A stretch of 64,000 nucleotides of DNA from Hydractinia symbiolongicarpus. Taxonomy: Eukaryota; Cnidaria; Hydrozoa; Anthoathecata; Hydractiniidae. Both the position numbers and the translations under genes were made by a program. Within the stretch, counting starts at the first letter, position 1. Every line of letters begins with the position of its first letter. The notes beneath the pieces are model-generated. The model had not been told where the DNA came from. It did no database searches and saw only the letters and a list, made by a program, of their open reading frames with translations. Shown here in pieces: positions 46,764 to 58,016 of the stretch. The stretch covers positions 17,920,001-17,984,000 of the forward strand of contig NC_079884.1 in assembly GCF_029227915.1 (NCBI RefSeq), in the 5' to 3' direction.

Positions 46764-47084
46764 TTTAGGTCAGTTCATTCTAAATAATACACCTTACAGG
46801 TCAGTCAATATAAGGAGGTGTAACCATGGAATTAAACTCTTTTTCAAAACATGTCAAACTGTTATTAGTTATCCACGGTTTCTATAACTTCTGATTTTCC
46901 ATTAATGGCTTTGGGTTCCAGAATAATAACACAAAATTGGTAGAAAACAATGTATTTCCATTCGAATGAATAGATACAACACGTTCAGTATGCTAAGGAC
47001 TATTTGTAGATATTTTTGGAGAATGGGTAGGAATGTATAAGTGTCTCCTTTGTACTTCGTCACATGCACAAACATAAAATGCAT
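46764..47084. promoter_or_regulatory. Putative TERB1 5' region
   Basis: Sequence upstream of the TERB1 start codon (minus strand). The word AGGTCAGT appears twice (46767 and 46799) about 30 bases apart. I see no clear TATA box. It is bounded upstream by the palindrome cluster. Confidence 0.3.
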
Positions 47085-47535
47085 ATTCTGAGCGTCAGGA
47101 TATGCATTACAGTTGTCTTCATGCCCCTGAGCGTTAGGTGCATGAGACAGATGAGATGCCCTGAGCGTCAGGCGCATCGACATGTCCTGAGCGTCAGGCA
47201 CATGCTAATTACTGGTGTTTTTAAATACTGGTGATTTTATTTATGCCGTAAGCGTCAAGTGTAGAGAGATCCCCTGAGCGTCAGGCACATGCTAATTACT
47301 GGTGTTTTTATTCATACCCTGAGCGTCAGGTGTATGAGAAATGCCCTGAGCATCAGGAGCATCAACATGCCCTGAGCGTCAGGCGCATGTTTCCTATTCA
47401 AGTGCTGCTGATTGAGATGCCCTAAGAGTCAGGCACACCTCAATGAGCGTCCAGCTTGTTTTTAACTGCACAACTAGAACAGCAAATATGGTAAACACAT
47501 GTATACATGCCCTGAGCGTCAGGTAAGCGTCAGGT
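47085..47535. repeat. Interspersed palindromic repeat cluster
   Basis: About a dozen copies of CCCTGAGCGTCAGG, a near-palindrome with CCTGA/TCAGG arms and a GCG loop, spaced irregularly at 20-60 bases. Most are followed by (C/T)GCAT or ACATG. A longer unit, TCAGGCACATGCTAATTACT then GGTGTTTTT, occurs twice. No cas genes or uniform spacers; this is a eukaryotic minisatellite. Confidence 0.85.
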
Positions 47536-47814
47536 ATAATGACTTGAATCAACATATTACTTGCCTAAACAGCTGACGAAGGAGGCCCAACATACCCACC
47601 AATTATTAAATTAGAGGCTACCTACGGAGTCGTTGCTTCTACCTCTGGACTAAAACCCAGACCTAACATAAAGCCAAAAGAAATGCCAGGGAAACCATGA
47701 GGCAGAAACAATTTGTCTGGCTGTGTTGTATTGTGCCCTCTCAAAACAGCTCTGATGCAGTTGTCTTTGGTTGCATTGGAGACATCCATGATATTTTCAT
47801 GATGCCGGCATTCC

Positions 47815-48149
47815 ATGGCACCGTAGATTGGTGGCTATAGCTCTGTTACTCTGTGCAGGAGACAGCGGTTCGATTCCTCTTGACGGCGATTCAACATGGG
47901 TGAGTGAAAATTCCCATAGCCCTGGGTTAACCCAAGCCATGTGAGGGAAATTGGGAAGATGACACACTGTGTGGGTCGTTGGATGTTGCCGGGAGTTGTC
48001 TAGTAGAGGGCGGGTCCTAAGTGGGTCTGCGTAGCTCAAATGAGCATTAAATACTCTAGGAATCTCCACCTAAGCCATGGCCCGTCCTGGAAATAATAAA
48101 CAGGGTATATCCCCGATATTTGTGAGGCTAGCCATGTAAAATATGCATA

Positions 48150-48240
<91 letters not shown>
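47815..48240 (+). mobile_element. tRNA-type SINE with (CTGT)n tail
   Basis: A Pol III promoter is visible: a B box GGTTCGATTCC, a perfect match to the consensus, at 47867-47877, and an A-box-like TGGCTATAGCTCTG at 47832-47845, at tRNA-like spacing. About 270 bases of unrelated body follow, ending in a tetranucleotide (CTGT)n tail at 48151-48240, as in many invertebrate SINEs. The cloverleaf is not intact, so it is not a tRNA gene. I could not see flanking target duplications. Confidence 0.7.
48151..48240 (+). repeat. (CTGT)n microsatellite, SINE tail
   Basis: About 22 perfect CTGT units directly following the SINE body. Confidence 0.97.
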
Positions 48241-48242
<2 letters not shown>

Positions 48243-49776
48243 TTCACCACAGTGATAAATTGACTTCGTATCTCATATCCACCATTTGTAGATATATTGA
48301 TGACATAAAATAAAGAAAAAAATAGGTGAAGAAAATTCAATATGTAAAAAGGGTGAGAGGGTGGGTAACTGTAAGCTTAAGGGATACATCTGAAGAACTT
48401 GTGCACAGGGTTCATTACAGCTTTTAAAACAAAATTTCCCCCTGACTTTTCATTGAATTCCATATTCTTTTCCCTGAGTTACTGAGTGAAAAGGTCATGA
48501 TTTTCCCTGAATCACTGCAGAAAACTTTAATATTTTCCCTGACCACAAAACCGAGCTACTGGATGACTGTGTCCAACAAAATAGCATACCATCAGTAAAA
48601 ATACCTATCAAGACATAGTAGTTTGCAAACGAACACAACTGTTCAAAGACATAATAATCTGATAAGAAAGAATAAATATAGTTCAATACTGTTTTCTTGG
48701 TAAAAATGAGTATGATATTGCTACCAAAAAATAGAAATTAGTTTAATCTAGAAAAGAGAACTTATATAAGCAATCCTATACAAAAATGCAAGAACTTACG
48801 GGGTTTCTACTTGTGGACAGGAAAGGGTTAAATGCTTTTCATAGTTACTACCGATTGAAGATATAACTTTCATTCTACTCAGAAAAATCGCACACAAAAG
48901 GCTCATTCTCAACAAAATTAAAAACAGTCACGAACAAACCTATAGTACAGTATGAATGTAATCTACCGCAGACGCGAAACTCGCATGAATAGTTACACAG
49001 AACAATAACATTGCTACAGCTTTTGTTTTTTTAAGAAAATAATTGCCTCGCTGATAAACAATGACCCCACGCGATCGATTGTTTAATCACAATAGGTTGC
49101 AAGATCAATTTTAGCAATCTATTTTGCGCGAAATCTTTTGAAAATTTTAATTGCAGTACAAATTTAGCGTTCTTTTTAGATCGCTTTTTAAAAGTTTAAA
49201 AACGAAAAGAGGCATTTAATAGTTGTGAACAATGCTTCTCGTATGTTTCTTAAATTAAACGCACTGGAATCCTTTTAAGTAATTAAATCAACAATACATT
49301 CTCGCGCAATGTATTATAAAACTTCACAAAAGATTTTTATTATTTAATTACTTCACGCTAATACTTACCGGAATAGCTTATCAATACATTTACATAATAC
49401 ATCTCGCTATTAGAAGAAATATAATTGCTCCGAAATTTCTTCGCGAGAGCATTGTTTTTTAACATGCAAATATAAACTCGCAAAACGCTTAAGGGATTTA
49501 ATTATAACAAAAGACAAACGACTGCCGTCCTCCACGCAAAGGTGTGATAATAGTGTGTACGCAGTAGATTACATTTAGACTGTACTGTAACAATTCTAAC
49601 AAAATAAACTTAAGGATAATGAGGCCAAAACTGAAAAATGTCTTTTCATTATTGCAAATGATCCTGATCAGAATCAGACATAAATAAACGACTACTAAAA
49701 GCTAGAACAAAATTATTATTAAACAAGAGTCAGTTATCCACACAACTATATCTAGACAAGGTTAAACCACATCACA
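48241..49776. other. Non-coding, with TTTTCCCTGA repeats
   Basis: No gene seen. The word TTTTCCCTGA(C/G) recurs at 48430-48545 and again at 50225-50320, on either side of the coiled-coil pseudogene, which suggests that all belong to one degenerate element. Confidence 0.4.
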
Positions 49777-50105
49777 TCAACTTCTGCTTTTTTTCTTGAA
49801 GTATACGAAGCGCAACTGCCAGGGCCTGTATAATTCTTTTTCTTCTTCCTCAGATTTTCGTTTGAGTCCATTACCGTTAATAAGCAATTTCATGTCTTTC
49901 TTTTCTTCAACTTCCTTCACAAGACTAACAAATTCACTGTTTAACATTTCACAAGTTTTTATCAACTCTTATTGATTCGTTTTTGCATCTTGCATTTCTC
50001 CATTCAATATTTCTAACTGTGCAGTGCTTTCTTTATCCTTTTCTTTTTCCTTCTGCTGCCTCAGAAACTCTACCATTGGTAGGCTAATTTTATTGAACGC
50101 AGAAG
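49777..50105 (-). pseudogene. Coiled-coil ORF remnant
   Basis: Minus-strand reading from about 50100 gives LPMVEFLRQQKEKEKDKEST and NGEMQDAKTNQ, an in-frame TAA near 49973, then ELIKTCEMLNSEFVSLVKEV and KRKSEEEEKELY in the same frame to 49777. It is a charged coiled coil without other motifs. Position between two TTTTCCCTGA clusters suggests that it is a transposon-borne gene. Function unknown. Confidence 0.45.
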
Positions 50106-50339
50106 CTGATTCGATAAAGTGATAGAATGTGGATGTACACCTTCCTTCTACATGTGATCAATTATCATTTTACGTGCAACAATTTTCTAAGGTTTGGCAA
50201 AAATTTTTCTTGATCAAATTCTCAAAATTTTCCCAGACTTTTTAAAACTTTTCCCTGACTTTTAAAAATCTTCCTTGACTTTCACTGACCTAGTTGAAAA
50301 GGGTACTTTCTCCCCTGACTCTCCGTGACTGTATGGACT

Positions 50340-53300
50340 CTGTGTGTAGCGTGAAGTGTTTGGGTTTTATATGCAGTCCAGGCCTTGCCATGAGTCGTGA
50401 GCAATTGTTCGCGCCTGCGTAGTGCTCGCGTAAATGCTCGTTACCCGAGCATTCTATTGCTCTGGTAAATATTAACATATTATAAAACGCGTGCGATACG
50501 GACATTAAGGCTAAGTAAAAAAGTGTGGGCCGTTTTTAATCGTGAACCTCAAGCACGATGATCGAGGGTCTACTGGTATAGCGATTCTCTCAATCTTAAC
50601 TTCCTTTTCTATATGTCCGAAATAGTATGCATGACTATACTGTCGTTATCATAAATTTAATGCTTATTTTTTAGGTCATCACAAGCAAATAGGAAAAAAT
50701 ATGCTTCGTTTTCAAATTAAAAAAAATCTTTATCCGTGTGGTTTAAATAAAACGAGTAAATAAAATCTCTTTTTAAAAGGTACACTTCAGGTATATACAT
50801 AAAATTTATACAGAAAAAAAATTTATACCGCACGTGGGTTTCGTTTTTAAAATTGCTTGAATAACAGTTTCTGCATAAAGAAAATAATCCATTATATTTA
50901 AACCTGCTATGGTTTCCAATTGTTTCGTCAAAATTAAATCCATGATAAATTGTCTGTTCCGCCTCTAAGTACAGTTTTGCTTGTGTCATCCGTACTCCGT
51001 CAGCGTTCACCTCCGCATTAGTTAACAACCGCATGGCTGGATTTCTTGTGTAAGACCTGGTTACCAACGACGAAAAGGGGGCGGGCAAAAGAGATTCATG
51101 TCTATATAGTTTAACTACGTCAGGAGTCGGTGAATTAGTTAGGATGGTCAGGTTGGCTATGAATAGGCTTGCTTGTGGATTTAAAGGACCAGGACTATTC
51201 AATAATTCTGAGATCTGAAAGTGGGGTACCAAGACGGAAATCTATCGGACGTTTTAACCGACGAAAGTTCGAAACGAGCTACGGACATGTCTGACCAAAC
51301 TGGAAATGTGGCGGACGTTTTAAACACAAGCCTGAAACGATTTAGGTGTGTGCCAAGGCGCACGCCTCTCCTGAAAAAGATGCCCTGAGAGGCTAAACGT
51401 AAATAAACTCTGACGTGGAAGGTTATTTGCTCATGGCAAGGCTTCCTTGTCGTCACGGAAAGTAAGCTTTAATATAGCTACATAGCTAGCTAGTTAGCTT
51501 ATAACTATATATTTAATCTAGAAGACGTCCTGTTTAAAAAAAAAGGTTAAGGGAAAAGGGGTATGTGCCAAGAATTCGTCAATTTATTGCTACTTAAAAT
51601 ACTCTTTATATAGGGATCTATGTATTCCAGCTCTTTAGTTGTATAAGAAATTAGATGGAAATGTAACAATTAAAATAGGCTAGTTGCGCACCTGCTTCCT
51701 GTCTTGCTTTTTTATATTTTTTTCGCTTTTGATTTTCAAAATACTTGCAAAATTCCCGCGTCTTTTATTACATGTAAATTTGTTTATGGTGCCCGTTTGT
51801 AAATTATTCACATCATGAAAACGAGGTTAGTTTAGAGACAATTTTAATTTGTCAGCGAAGTGATGCAGATATAGTTTGTTTACCTTTATTATTTCTCAAG
51901 TTAACTTGTCAAATGGGCGAATTATGAACTTTAGGTAAAAAAAATAGAACATGGCACTTATTTTATACCCATTTGGCTTATTAAAATTGTTAATTTATAT
52001 TTTTTTCTAGTGTTAGCTACCTAGCTAAGGTTGATTGGTTTAGATTTTATATTTAGCTACACTTACTAGCACTAGCATTGGTTACTACTACCTAGCTAGT
52101 TGGAGCTTTAACCAATGTTGTTGACATATATATACACTTTATTCTTTGTTACTGGATATCTTTTATTTTTTAAAACATCTGTAAATAACATTATGACTTG
52201 GCTATCCTAAGCATATGTTGGGTTGGTGGTATTAGATTGAATATTGGTCTTCATCATGTTTTATATTCAACAAAATGTAATAAGAGCAATGCAAACACTT
52301 AAGGTACTACTCATAAGTATCCCTGAGTCTTGATTATTAACAAATTATGGCCTGTAAGAATGTTACCGTTGCAGCTACAGATAATATTGTTGTTTAAATT
52401 CACAAAATGTTCTGTCAATAAGTAGTATTTCTATAAGTATTGCCATAGTAATATTATATTTATAAGTATTGCCAGATTGTTATTCCACGTCAGGTATAAC
52501 TATGGGTATTGTAATTTATTTGTACGTAAAAGCAAAGATCAACAACTTATGTAAAAATAATTTTTTAAAGGGTGCTAGGGTGCTCTTCTTAGACAAATCT
52601 GATAGAATTACCTTAAAAAATTTTCTGTATTATACTTGTTGAGTTTACGAATTTAAGCTACTGTAAGAGGGCAATAGATTTTTTATACAGAAAACTATGT
52701 ATTTTAATGAAATAATAATCAATAGGCATTCTTGGGGGGGGGGGGATGAGGGGGGGCAGATGATTCCTTTAAAAGCTAAGAGAATTGTAGATGAACAAAC
52801 TGCTCACGATTTGTTTCAAGTCACATGTTGTTTCAATGCAATAACGTTTAGCCAGTTAAGCTGGGCAGCACTCCCTTAGATATGTTTAATACTTGATCAA
52901 TTTACCACAGTAACGTATAACAGCTGGCCTAAGAAAGTTGAGAAAGTTTTAAATATATACAGACAGCCTTACAACTAATAAATTTGAGGATAACGCAAAC
53001 ACCATAACCTTACAAGTTTAACACTGTCATTTTCAAAATAGTTGATAGAGGCCTATAATGGATATCAATGGTCTGTTGATCAAGATAATTGTTAGAATGT
53101 ATGTAGTTCCAAGTCTAATCCTCTCTCCTGTCTTTAAAAGTCATTAAACAAAACTTTAAACTTTATTAAAATAGTTATTAATAACATAACACACTGTAGT
53201 GAAATTATCGGCTGTACGATATGAGTTAAGTTCCCTTGTGGTGGGTTAAATGTACCAAACGTTTAGGAGGTAGGGGCTGTTGTTCACAACGACCTGGTGC

Positions 53301-53354
53301 ATTTTGTGAAGCAAGACGTTGCAGTAATCGACCGGTCGTAAGTTTTGGCGGTAC
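50340..53354. other. Non-coding spacer
   Basis: About 3 kb with no gene I can support. The minus-strand frames at 50717-51232 and 51199-51456 overlap in different frames and show no motif. A G-run lies at 52734-52745. GCTAGCTA-type palindromes occur at 51480 and 52020. Confidence 0.4.
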
Positions 53355-54416
53355 TTAAGTTGCTAATTCAGGAGGGGTAGTGGTGTCTTGGATGGTGAGG
53401 TCTACAGCGGTAGGAGTGTCCATTACTGGTGTTATTGAAGGCATGATATTGGGTGTTGGCTTCACTACTTTACGAATGAAGCGTCGGTTTTGTAAAGTGA
53501 TACGTCCCGAGACATCCATCCTAATCTGATACTGGCGGTTGGGAAGGGTCTCAACTATGCGACCAGTTTTCGTCCACATGCGAGGATGCTTTCCACAATT
53601 TTGAATGATGACAGAAGTGCCAACTGGAAGGGGAGGCAGTGCATGTACATGTTTGTTATAGTCTTCAGCTAAGACAATGTTGCGGTCATGTAGTGCAGCC
53701 TCTCGTTGCTTAGCTGAAAGGATCCAATCTTGGTGCAGGCGATAGTGATGGGGGTGCGCTGGTAGGTGATCCCGAAGTTGTCTGTGGAATAGACTTTGGG
53801 CTGGACTCAAGTTAATGTCAGGTAATGGTGTGTTGTGGTATTGTAGAATGGCCCGAGATACTCTATCATTATCTATAGAGCCGTTGTTAGAGATATTATC
53901 GAAAAAAATACGTTTAGAACTCTTAACACCAAGTTCTGCTCGTCCATTAGACTGGGGGTATTCAGCAGAGGACAGTCGATGGTGTACACCTCAATTCAGT
54001 AAAGAAAGCTTTGAAGGCGTTGGAGGTCAATTGTGGCCCTCCGTCAGTGCTGAATTCATCAGGAGCACCATAAGTGGTGAATAAACTGCGACAACTGACA
54101 TGAGCTTCTTTGTTGTAGCGTCATTCAAACCAAAATGGTAAACACAAATCCAGCCACTAAATCGGTCGACTATGGAGAGGTAGTGATTCCCATTGATGGT
54201 AAAGTAGTCTCCACAGATCTTTTGGAATGGCCATTCCGGAGGTGGTGAAAGTGAGAGTGGTTCTTTGGATTGACTAGGCGTGTGTTGGATACACGTACGA
54301 CAGTTGTCTCGAAGAATATGGATGGCAGAATTGAGCCCAGGCCAGGAAATGCATTCTGAAGATCGAGCTTTCATTCCAGTGCACCCTTGGTGGGCAGAAT
54401 GCAGTGATGTTAACAC
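53355..54416 (-). pseudogene. gypsy integrase region
   Basis: Two frames with a break near 54027. The first (54416-54027) has the HHCC zinc domain (LHSAHQGCTGM, ISWPGLN, CRTCIQ) and the first catalytic aspartate in ICGDYFTINGNHYLSIVDRF. Reading on in another frame gives EFSTDGGPQLTS with the second aspartate, then, after a further change, SSAEYPQSNGRAELGVK with the catalytic glutamate. The last frame (53810-53355) holds the C-terminal part, with PVGTSVIIQNCGKHPRMW. Confidence 0.82.
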
Positions 54417-54688
54417 CTCGGTTCTGAGACTCCAGGAATAATAATGCGTTTATCTAGTAGGCCGATGCCATTCCATGTTGAAAGCCTCCCACGAATGTTC
54501 CAAAATTGACGGAGCATAGGCAGTGTATCTTTTCGGTTATCTGGAAACCCGTCAGAGATGGCAAGTAATAGGGCCTGGTATTCAAAGCCATCCTTCCCAC
54601 AATGACGTACACGGTCTAAGGAGGTCACTTGAATGCCTTGTTCGGCATCGTAGAATGCTTGCATACGCTCAATTACTGTGGCTTCCAT
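54410..54688 (-). pseudogene. gypsy linker between RNase H and integrase
   Basis: A frame of 92 codons lying between RNase H and the integrase zinc domain. It contains no catalytic motif but ends in the stretch preceding the HHCC domain (GIGLLDKRIIIPG) and overlaps the integrase frame by a few bases. Confidence 0.6.
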
Positions 54689-54858
54689 TGCATCGTTTGG
54701 GGCGTGTTCTGTGTTTAAATTTGTTTCATGCAGGGGTTGTCGTATTTATTGAGCAATGGGAATTCAGCAAATGCAATTTCAGCAACCGTGGGGAATCTGG
54801 AAACAGCATCTGGACCTCGGAGCCATTTGCCTGGACAGTGATGCATTTTAAAACGAAA

Positions 54859-55344
54859 TCATAGGGTTCTGCTTTTGAGTTTTTGCAGTCTTGGGTTTGT
54901 TATAGTTCCAAGATCACGGTCACCAAAAATGCCCAAAAGTAGTTGATGGTCTGTAGTGACCGTTAGGTTGGTGCATCCCAAAAAAAACATCCGTGCATGC
55001 TCCAGACTCCATGCTACTGCAAGGGCTTCCCCTTCTGTAGGTGAGTAGCAACTTTCAGCCTCTGACGTAAAGCAAGAACCTGCATATACAAAGTGCCATC
55101 CATCTGGGCAGCAGATAGGGCCAGTAATGGTGTCACAATTGCAGTACTTCTGTAGTAGAAGGTATCCAATGCCATCTTTACTCCAGTCACTCTGTAGACA
55201 GGTAGGCCTGGCAGGATCAAATGATTTTATTCCATCTTCAACGAGGGATATCAACTGTATTTTGGACAGACTAAACAGTTCGTCCAGTGTATCATCCCAG
55301 TAAAATTTTGAATGTTTCTTAACTAATTCTCTAAATGGTAGCAT
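54859..55344 (-). pseudogene. gypsy RNase H domain
   Basis: A frame of 161 codons. PTCLQSDWSKDGIGYLLLQK provides the first aspartate, YSPTEGEALAVAWSLEHARM the glutamate and VTTDHQLLLGIFGDRDL the next aspartate. This is the RNase H that degrades the RNA strand during reverse transcription. It ends in the tether LQKLKSRTL before another frame change. Confidence 0.85.
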
Positions 55345-55544
55345 AATTTTACTCGTTGCATAAGCCCAAGATGTTTGGTTAACTAGTCCAAACCAAGAGC
55401 GAGCCCCACTGATGTTTTTTGGGGTTGAAAAGTCTCTGATGGCAGATAGAATATGCGAGGATGGTGCAATGCCTGTATGAGTTATCGTTAAGGTGGCAAA
55501 GTTGACTGTATCTCGACAGAATTAATATTTATCAGCGTTAATTA

Positions 55545-56747
55545 CTATCCCCTTTTCAGCATAGAGGGTGATTCTTTAATGTTGTTGTCATATAAAAGGG
55601 TGTCGTCAACACATTTCACCTTATGTGGTATGTCCTTTATGACTTCGTCGTACCGTCTGGTGTAAGCCTCCCCAGATGCAACAAGGTCTTGTGGCATGCG
55701 GAGGTACATATACCGACCCATTTCGGTGATGAATGCGGTTAAGGGTTGACTTTGTTCATCAAGGGCAATGACATGGTATCCGTCAACTGCATCAAGGATA
55801 GTCTTCTTTGTGTTGGGTGGCACCTGGCACGCTAGCTGGAAGGGGGAAGGGCAGTGGTGAGTTTCACGAAGGCAGTGGTTGTTCAACTGTTGAAGATCAA
55901 TAGTTCTGCGGAGTTTTCCGTTTTTCTTTTCGGTAATAACCATTGTAGTGCCCCATTCCACAGAAGTCCCGATAAGGACCGGTGCTATTATCCCACGACA
56001 GGCGTCCTCGTCAAGACTAGCCTTGACCTCTTTTTTCCAGTGGTAGGGTATAGGTATGGGGTTGTGTCTGACATAGGGTTTGGCATCTGGCTGTAAGTGA
56101 ATGTTCGCAGGTGGTGTTTTCATTGTTGGAAACGGATGTATTTTACTGAATGCTGTTATAGAAAATTGATCTAGTAGGTATTTTTCTAGTTTTGTAACAT
56201 TCTCTTCTGTAGCTGGATAAGGCAGATTACCTGGTCGTGGAGGCGGTGATGCACGGTGATGATGATTATTTTCTTGCTCGATGTTTGCAACATGAGAGGA
56301 AGTATTATCCATTGGATACGGGAATGAAGATGGTAAGATGTTTACTGCAGTGCAACCTTGACGGCTAAAGTAGATACGATCAGCGTTGTTGCATATGTAT
56401 AGTGGCTGTTTGGTTGAATGGTTACCAACGGTAAAGCGAACAGGAACCCATCCTTTGCATGTGAGTGTTCTTCCACCCACTGCACGAACTCGTTTGTGAC
56501 AGTGTATTAGAGCATTTGCCGTTATTCCAAGTTGTCGCAGATGTTGTGGGCCAGCTAGGCATATACTGGCACCACTGTCTGGAAAGATTTTCAGTCTGCT
56601 GGGGTGGCCGGTATAGGCTTCCCCTGGTAGCAAAGGTGTTGATGATGCGAGAATGTCAGTAGTTGTGCTGCTTTTGGTATACAATTCGCTATTAGTGTCA
56701 TAGGTTACGTGAGCAATCAAGGTTCCAGCAGTATCAGGCGTTTCCAA
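55545..56747 (-). pseudogene. gypsy protease and reverse transcriptase
   Basis: A 400-codon frame. FPDSGASICLAGP near residue 57 is the aspartic protease active site. The reverse transcriptase follows: GTTMVITEKKNGKLRRTIDL and QQLNNHC, then LDAVDGYHVIALDEQS with the first catalytic aspartate, YLRMPQDLVASGEAYTRRYD, and CVDDTLLYD with the aspartate pair. The motif is VDD rather than the usual FxDD. The frame ends in a stop soon after, and the thumb and connection region continue in other frames. Confidence 0.85.
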
Positions 56748-56835
56748 CTTTTCTGAAGTTCTGAATAATTTCTTTCGGCATACTCTGGCAAAATGATTTG
56801 GGGTATTACAGCTTTGACAGATTTTCCCCCAAGTT

Positions 56836-57151
56836 CATAATGCGGAATAGTCCCCAGTTGAATAACAACATTAGATCTCCTCCATTGTATTTATACAATT
56901 AGTATTTAATCTGTAACTATGGTTGCTGTTAAACTTGTATATATTTAGGAGAACCTTGTACGTTTTCGATTGCTTGAAAATGGGTGTGTGAACATCCGAA
57001 ACGTCGCGAATGTAGTTTTTTTGTTGTCAATTTACTAGCGCGATGATTCTTCATCATTGTATTTGTTAATAAAAGAGATGTTTAAATTTGGTGAACAAAT
57101 GATTAAATCAAAAGAATTTTACAGTAATGTAACACCATACAATATCTTTAA
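56836..57151. other. Spacer between gypsy remnant and virion-like module
   Basis: No gene. A motif near 56985-57010, GGTGTGTGAACATCCGAAAC then GTCGC, resembles the hammerhead-like 3' words common in invertebrate retroelements (see findings). Confidence 0.4.
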
Positions 57152-57307
57152 GATGTGAAGCTTGAAAACCTAGTGGTGAGTGAGTCTATTCCGGCAAACA
57201 AAGGTAAAGATGAACGGTTTGTGATTGGCTATCATGACAAGGAACCTTTCGCCGTTATTGATAAAAAACCCTTAAAAAATCTACTCCCAAGGTGTCTCTC
57301 AATATAG
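57152..57307 (+). pseudogene. Fragment at left edge of virion-like module
   Basis: A 51-codon open stretch without a start (VKLENLVVSESIPANKGKDE, then RFVIGYHDKEPFAV), ending in TAG at 57305. It looks like the C-terminal end of a longer protein cut off at the junction with the gypsy side. No function known. Confidence 0.45.
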
Positions 57308-57326
57308 TCCGAATTCAGCGTTCACC

Positions 57327-57692
57327 ATGTCGTTCGATCTTGGTGATTATCCTGAATTTTTAGAAAAATATGAGCAAATCTTAAAAAAAGTGGAGTGAAA
57401 AAGTGAGGCTTGCTTCACCAACCTAGGTGTGAAGAAAGGTCGTTATATCAACCCTAAATTGAAAGAATTTGAAGGTAAAATTAGAACCAATTTTCATCAG
57501 AAAAAGATACCGCAGGAATCTTGTGAGTGTACGACCATCATAAAAATAGGAAGTATTTATAGGCAAGGGTGCAACTATTATATCCAAACTTATTTGGAAG
57601 AGTGTAAATATAAAGAGGTTGATAGGTATGGCACTAATTATTTAAGTGAATCTGAGGATGATGATAACGACGAGAGCTTGACTATATTGTAA
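57327..57692 (+). pseudogene. Small acidic-tailed module protein
   Basis: The ATG at 57327 opens a frame (MSFDLGDYPEFLEKYEQIL) that meets TGA at 57396 and then continues in the same frame as VKKGRYINPKLKEFEGKIRT to 57692, ending in an acidic run (SESEDDDNDES). So it is a protein of about 120 residues with one nonsense codon. I recall related small proteins from the same cnidarian gene set. Function unknown. Confidence 0.5.
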
Positions 57693-57729
57693 AAGTTTTA
57701 TATAGTTGATAAGGAACTATAAGAAATAA

Positions 57730-58016
57730 ATGAACGTACTTCAAAAAGAAGCTAAATTACTGCATGTTCCTCTTTATTCTACACCAAATAAGGACGATCT
57801 TGTTGAGGCAATCCGCAAAGCTGAGTACAAGGATATTTCAACGCAAAAAGATGGTCCTTATTGCAAACCTTGTGTTGAAATTGCATACAAAAAAAAACTT
57901 GAAAATATTTGCAAGATCTCGCTACGCGAAATATAGTACATGATGGGAATCTACGGATCAATGCTGATACTGGTGATGTGATCGGTTGCGAGATCGATTA
58001 TACACGCAGCATGTAG
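57730..58016 (+). pseudogene. SAP/Rho_N-type small protein
   Basis: The start MNVLQKEAKLLHVPLYSTPN, followed by KDDLVEAIRKAE, has the helix-extended-helix shape of SAP/Rho_N nucleic-acid-binding domains. The first frame closes at 57936; a second frame (VHDGNLRINADTGDVIGCEI) continues to a stop at 58016, so there is a frameshift near 57920. It starts 37 bases after the previous gene's stop on the same strand. Similar in type to the pseudogene at 7142-7693. Possibly DNA- or RNA-binding; not shown. Confidence 0.5.

Larger units (their letters stand above)
53355..56835 (-). mobile_element. Ty3/gypsy retrotransposon pol, 5'-truncated and frameshifted
   Basis: In coding order (minus): a zinc knuckle, CQSCNTPNHFARVC, near 56815-56775; aspartic protease, PDSGASICLAGP; reverse transcriptase with HVKxVDDT-type active site (KCVDDTLLYD); RNase H (LQSDWSKDGIGYLLL, SPTEGEALAVAWSLEHA, TTDHQLLLG); integrase with H-x3-H and C-x2-C zinc site (SLHSAHQGCTGMKAR, CRTCIQH) and catalytic core; and a C-terminal tail. 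The order RNase H before integrase is that of Ty3/gypsy. Gag is missing and I found no LTRs. At least four frame changes or stops break it. Confidence 0.88.

Noticed and set aside
47085-47535. CRISPR array
   Set aside because: Repeat units are short and imperfect, spacers are irregular, there are no cas genes, and the surrounding DNA is eukaryotic.
47832-47880. A functional tRNA gene
   Set aside because: A and B boxes are present but no full cloverleaf forms, and the sequence runs into a SINE body with a (CTGT)n tail.
50717-51456. Candidate host gene on the minus strand
   Set aside because: Two overlapping frames without motifs, no convincing splice partners and a poor match to the codon pattern of TERB1.
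53180-56900. LTRs for the gypsy element
   Set aside because: I compared the flanks by eye and saw no direct repeat with TG...CA ends; gag is also missing, so the element is probably truncated.
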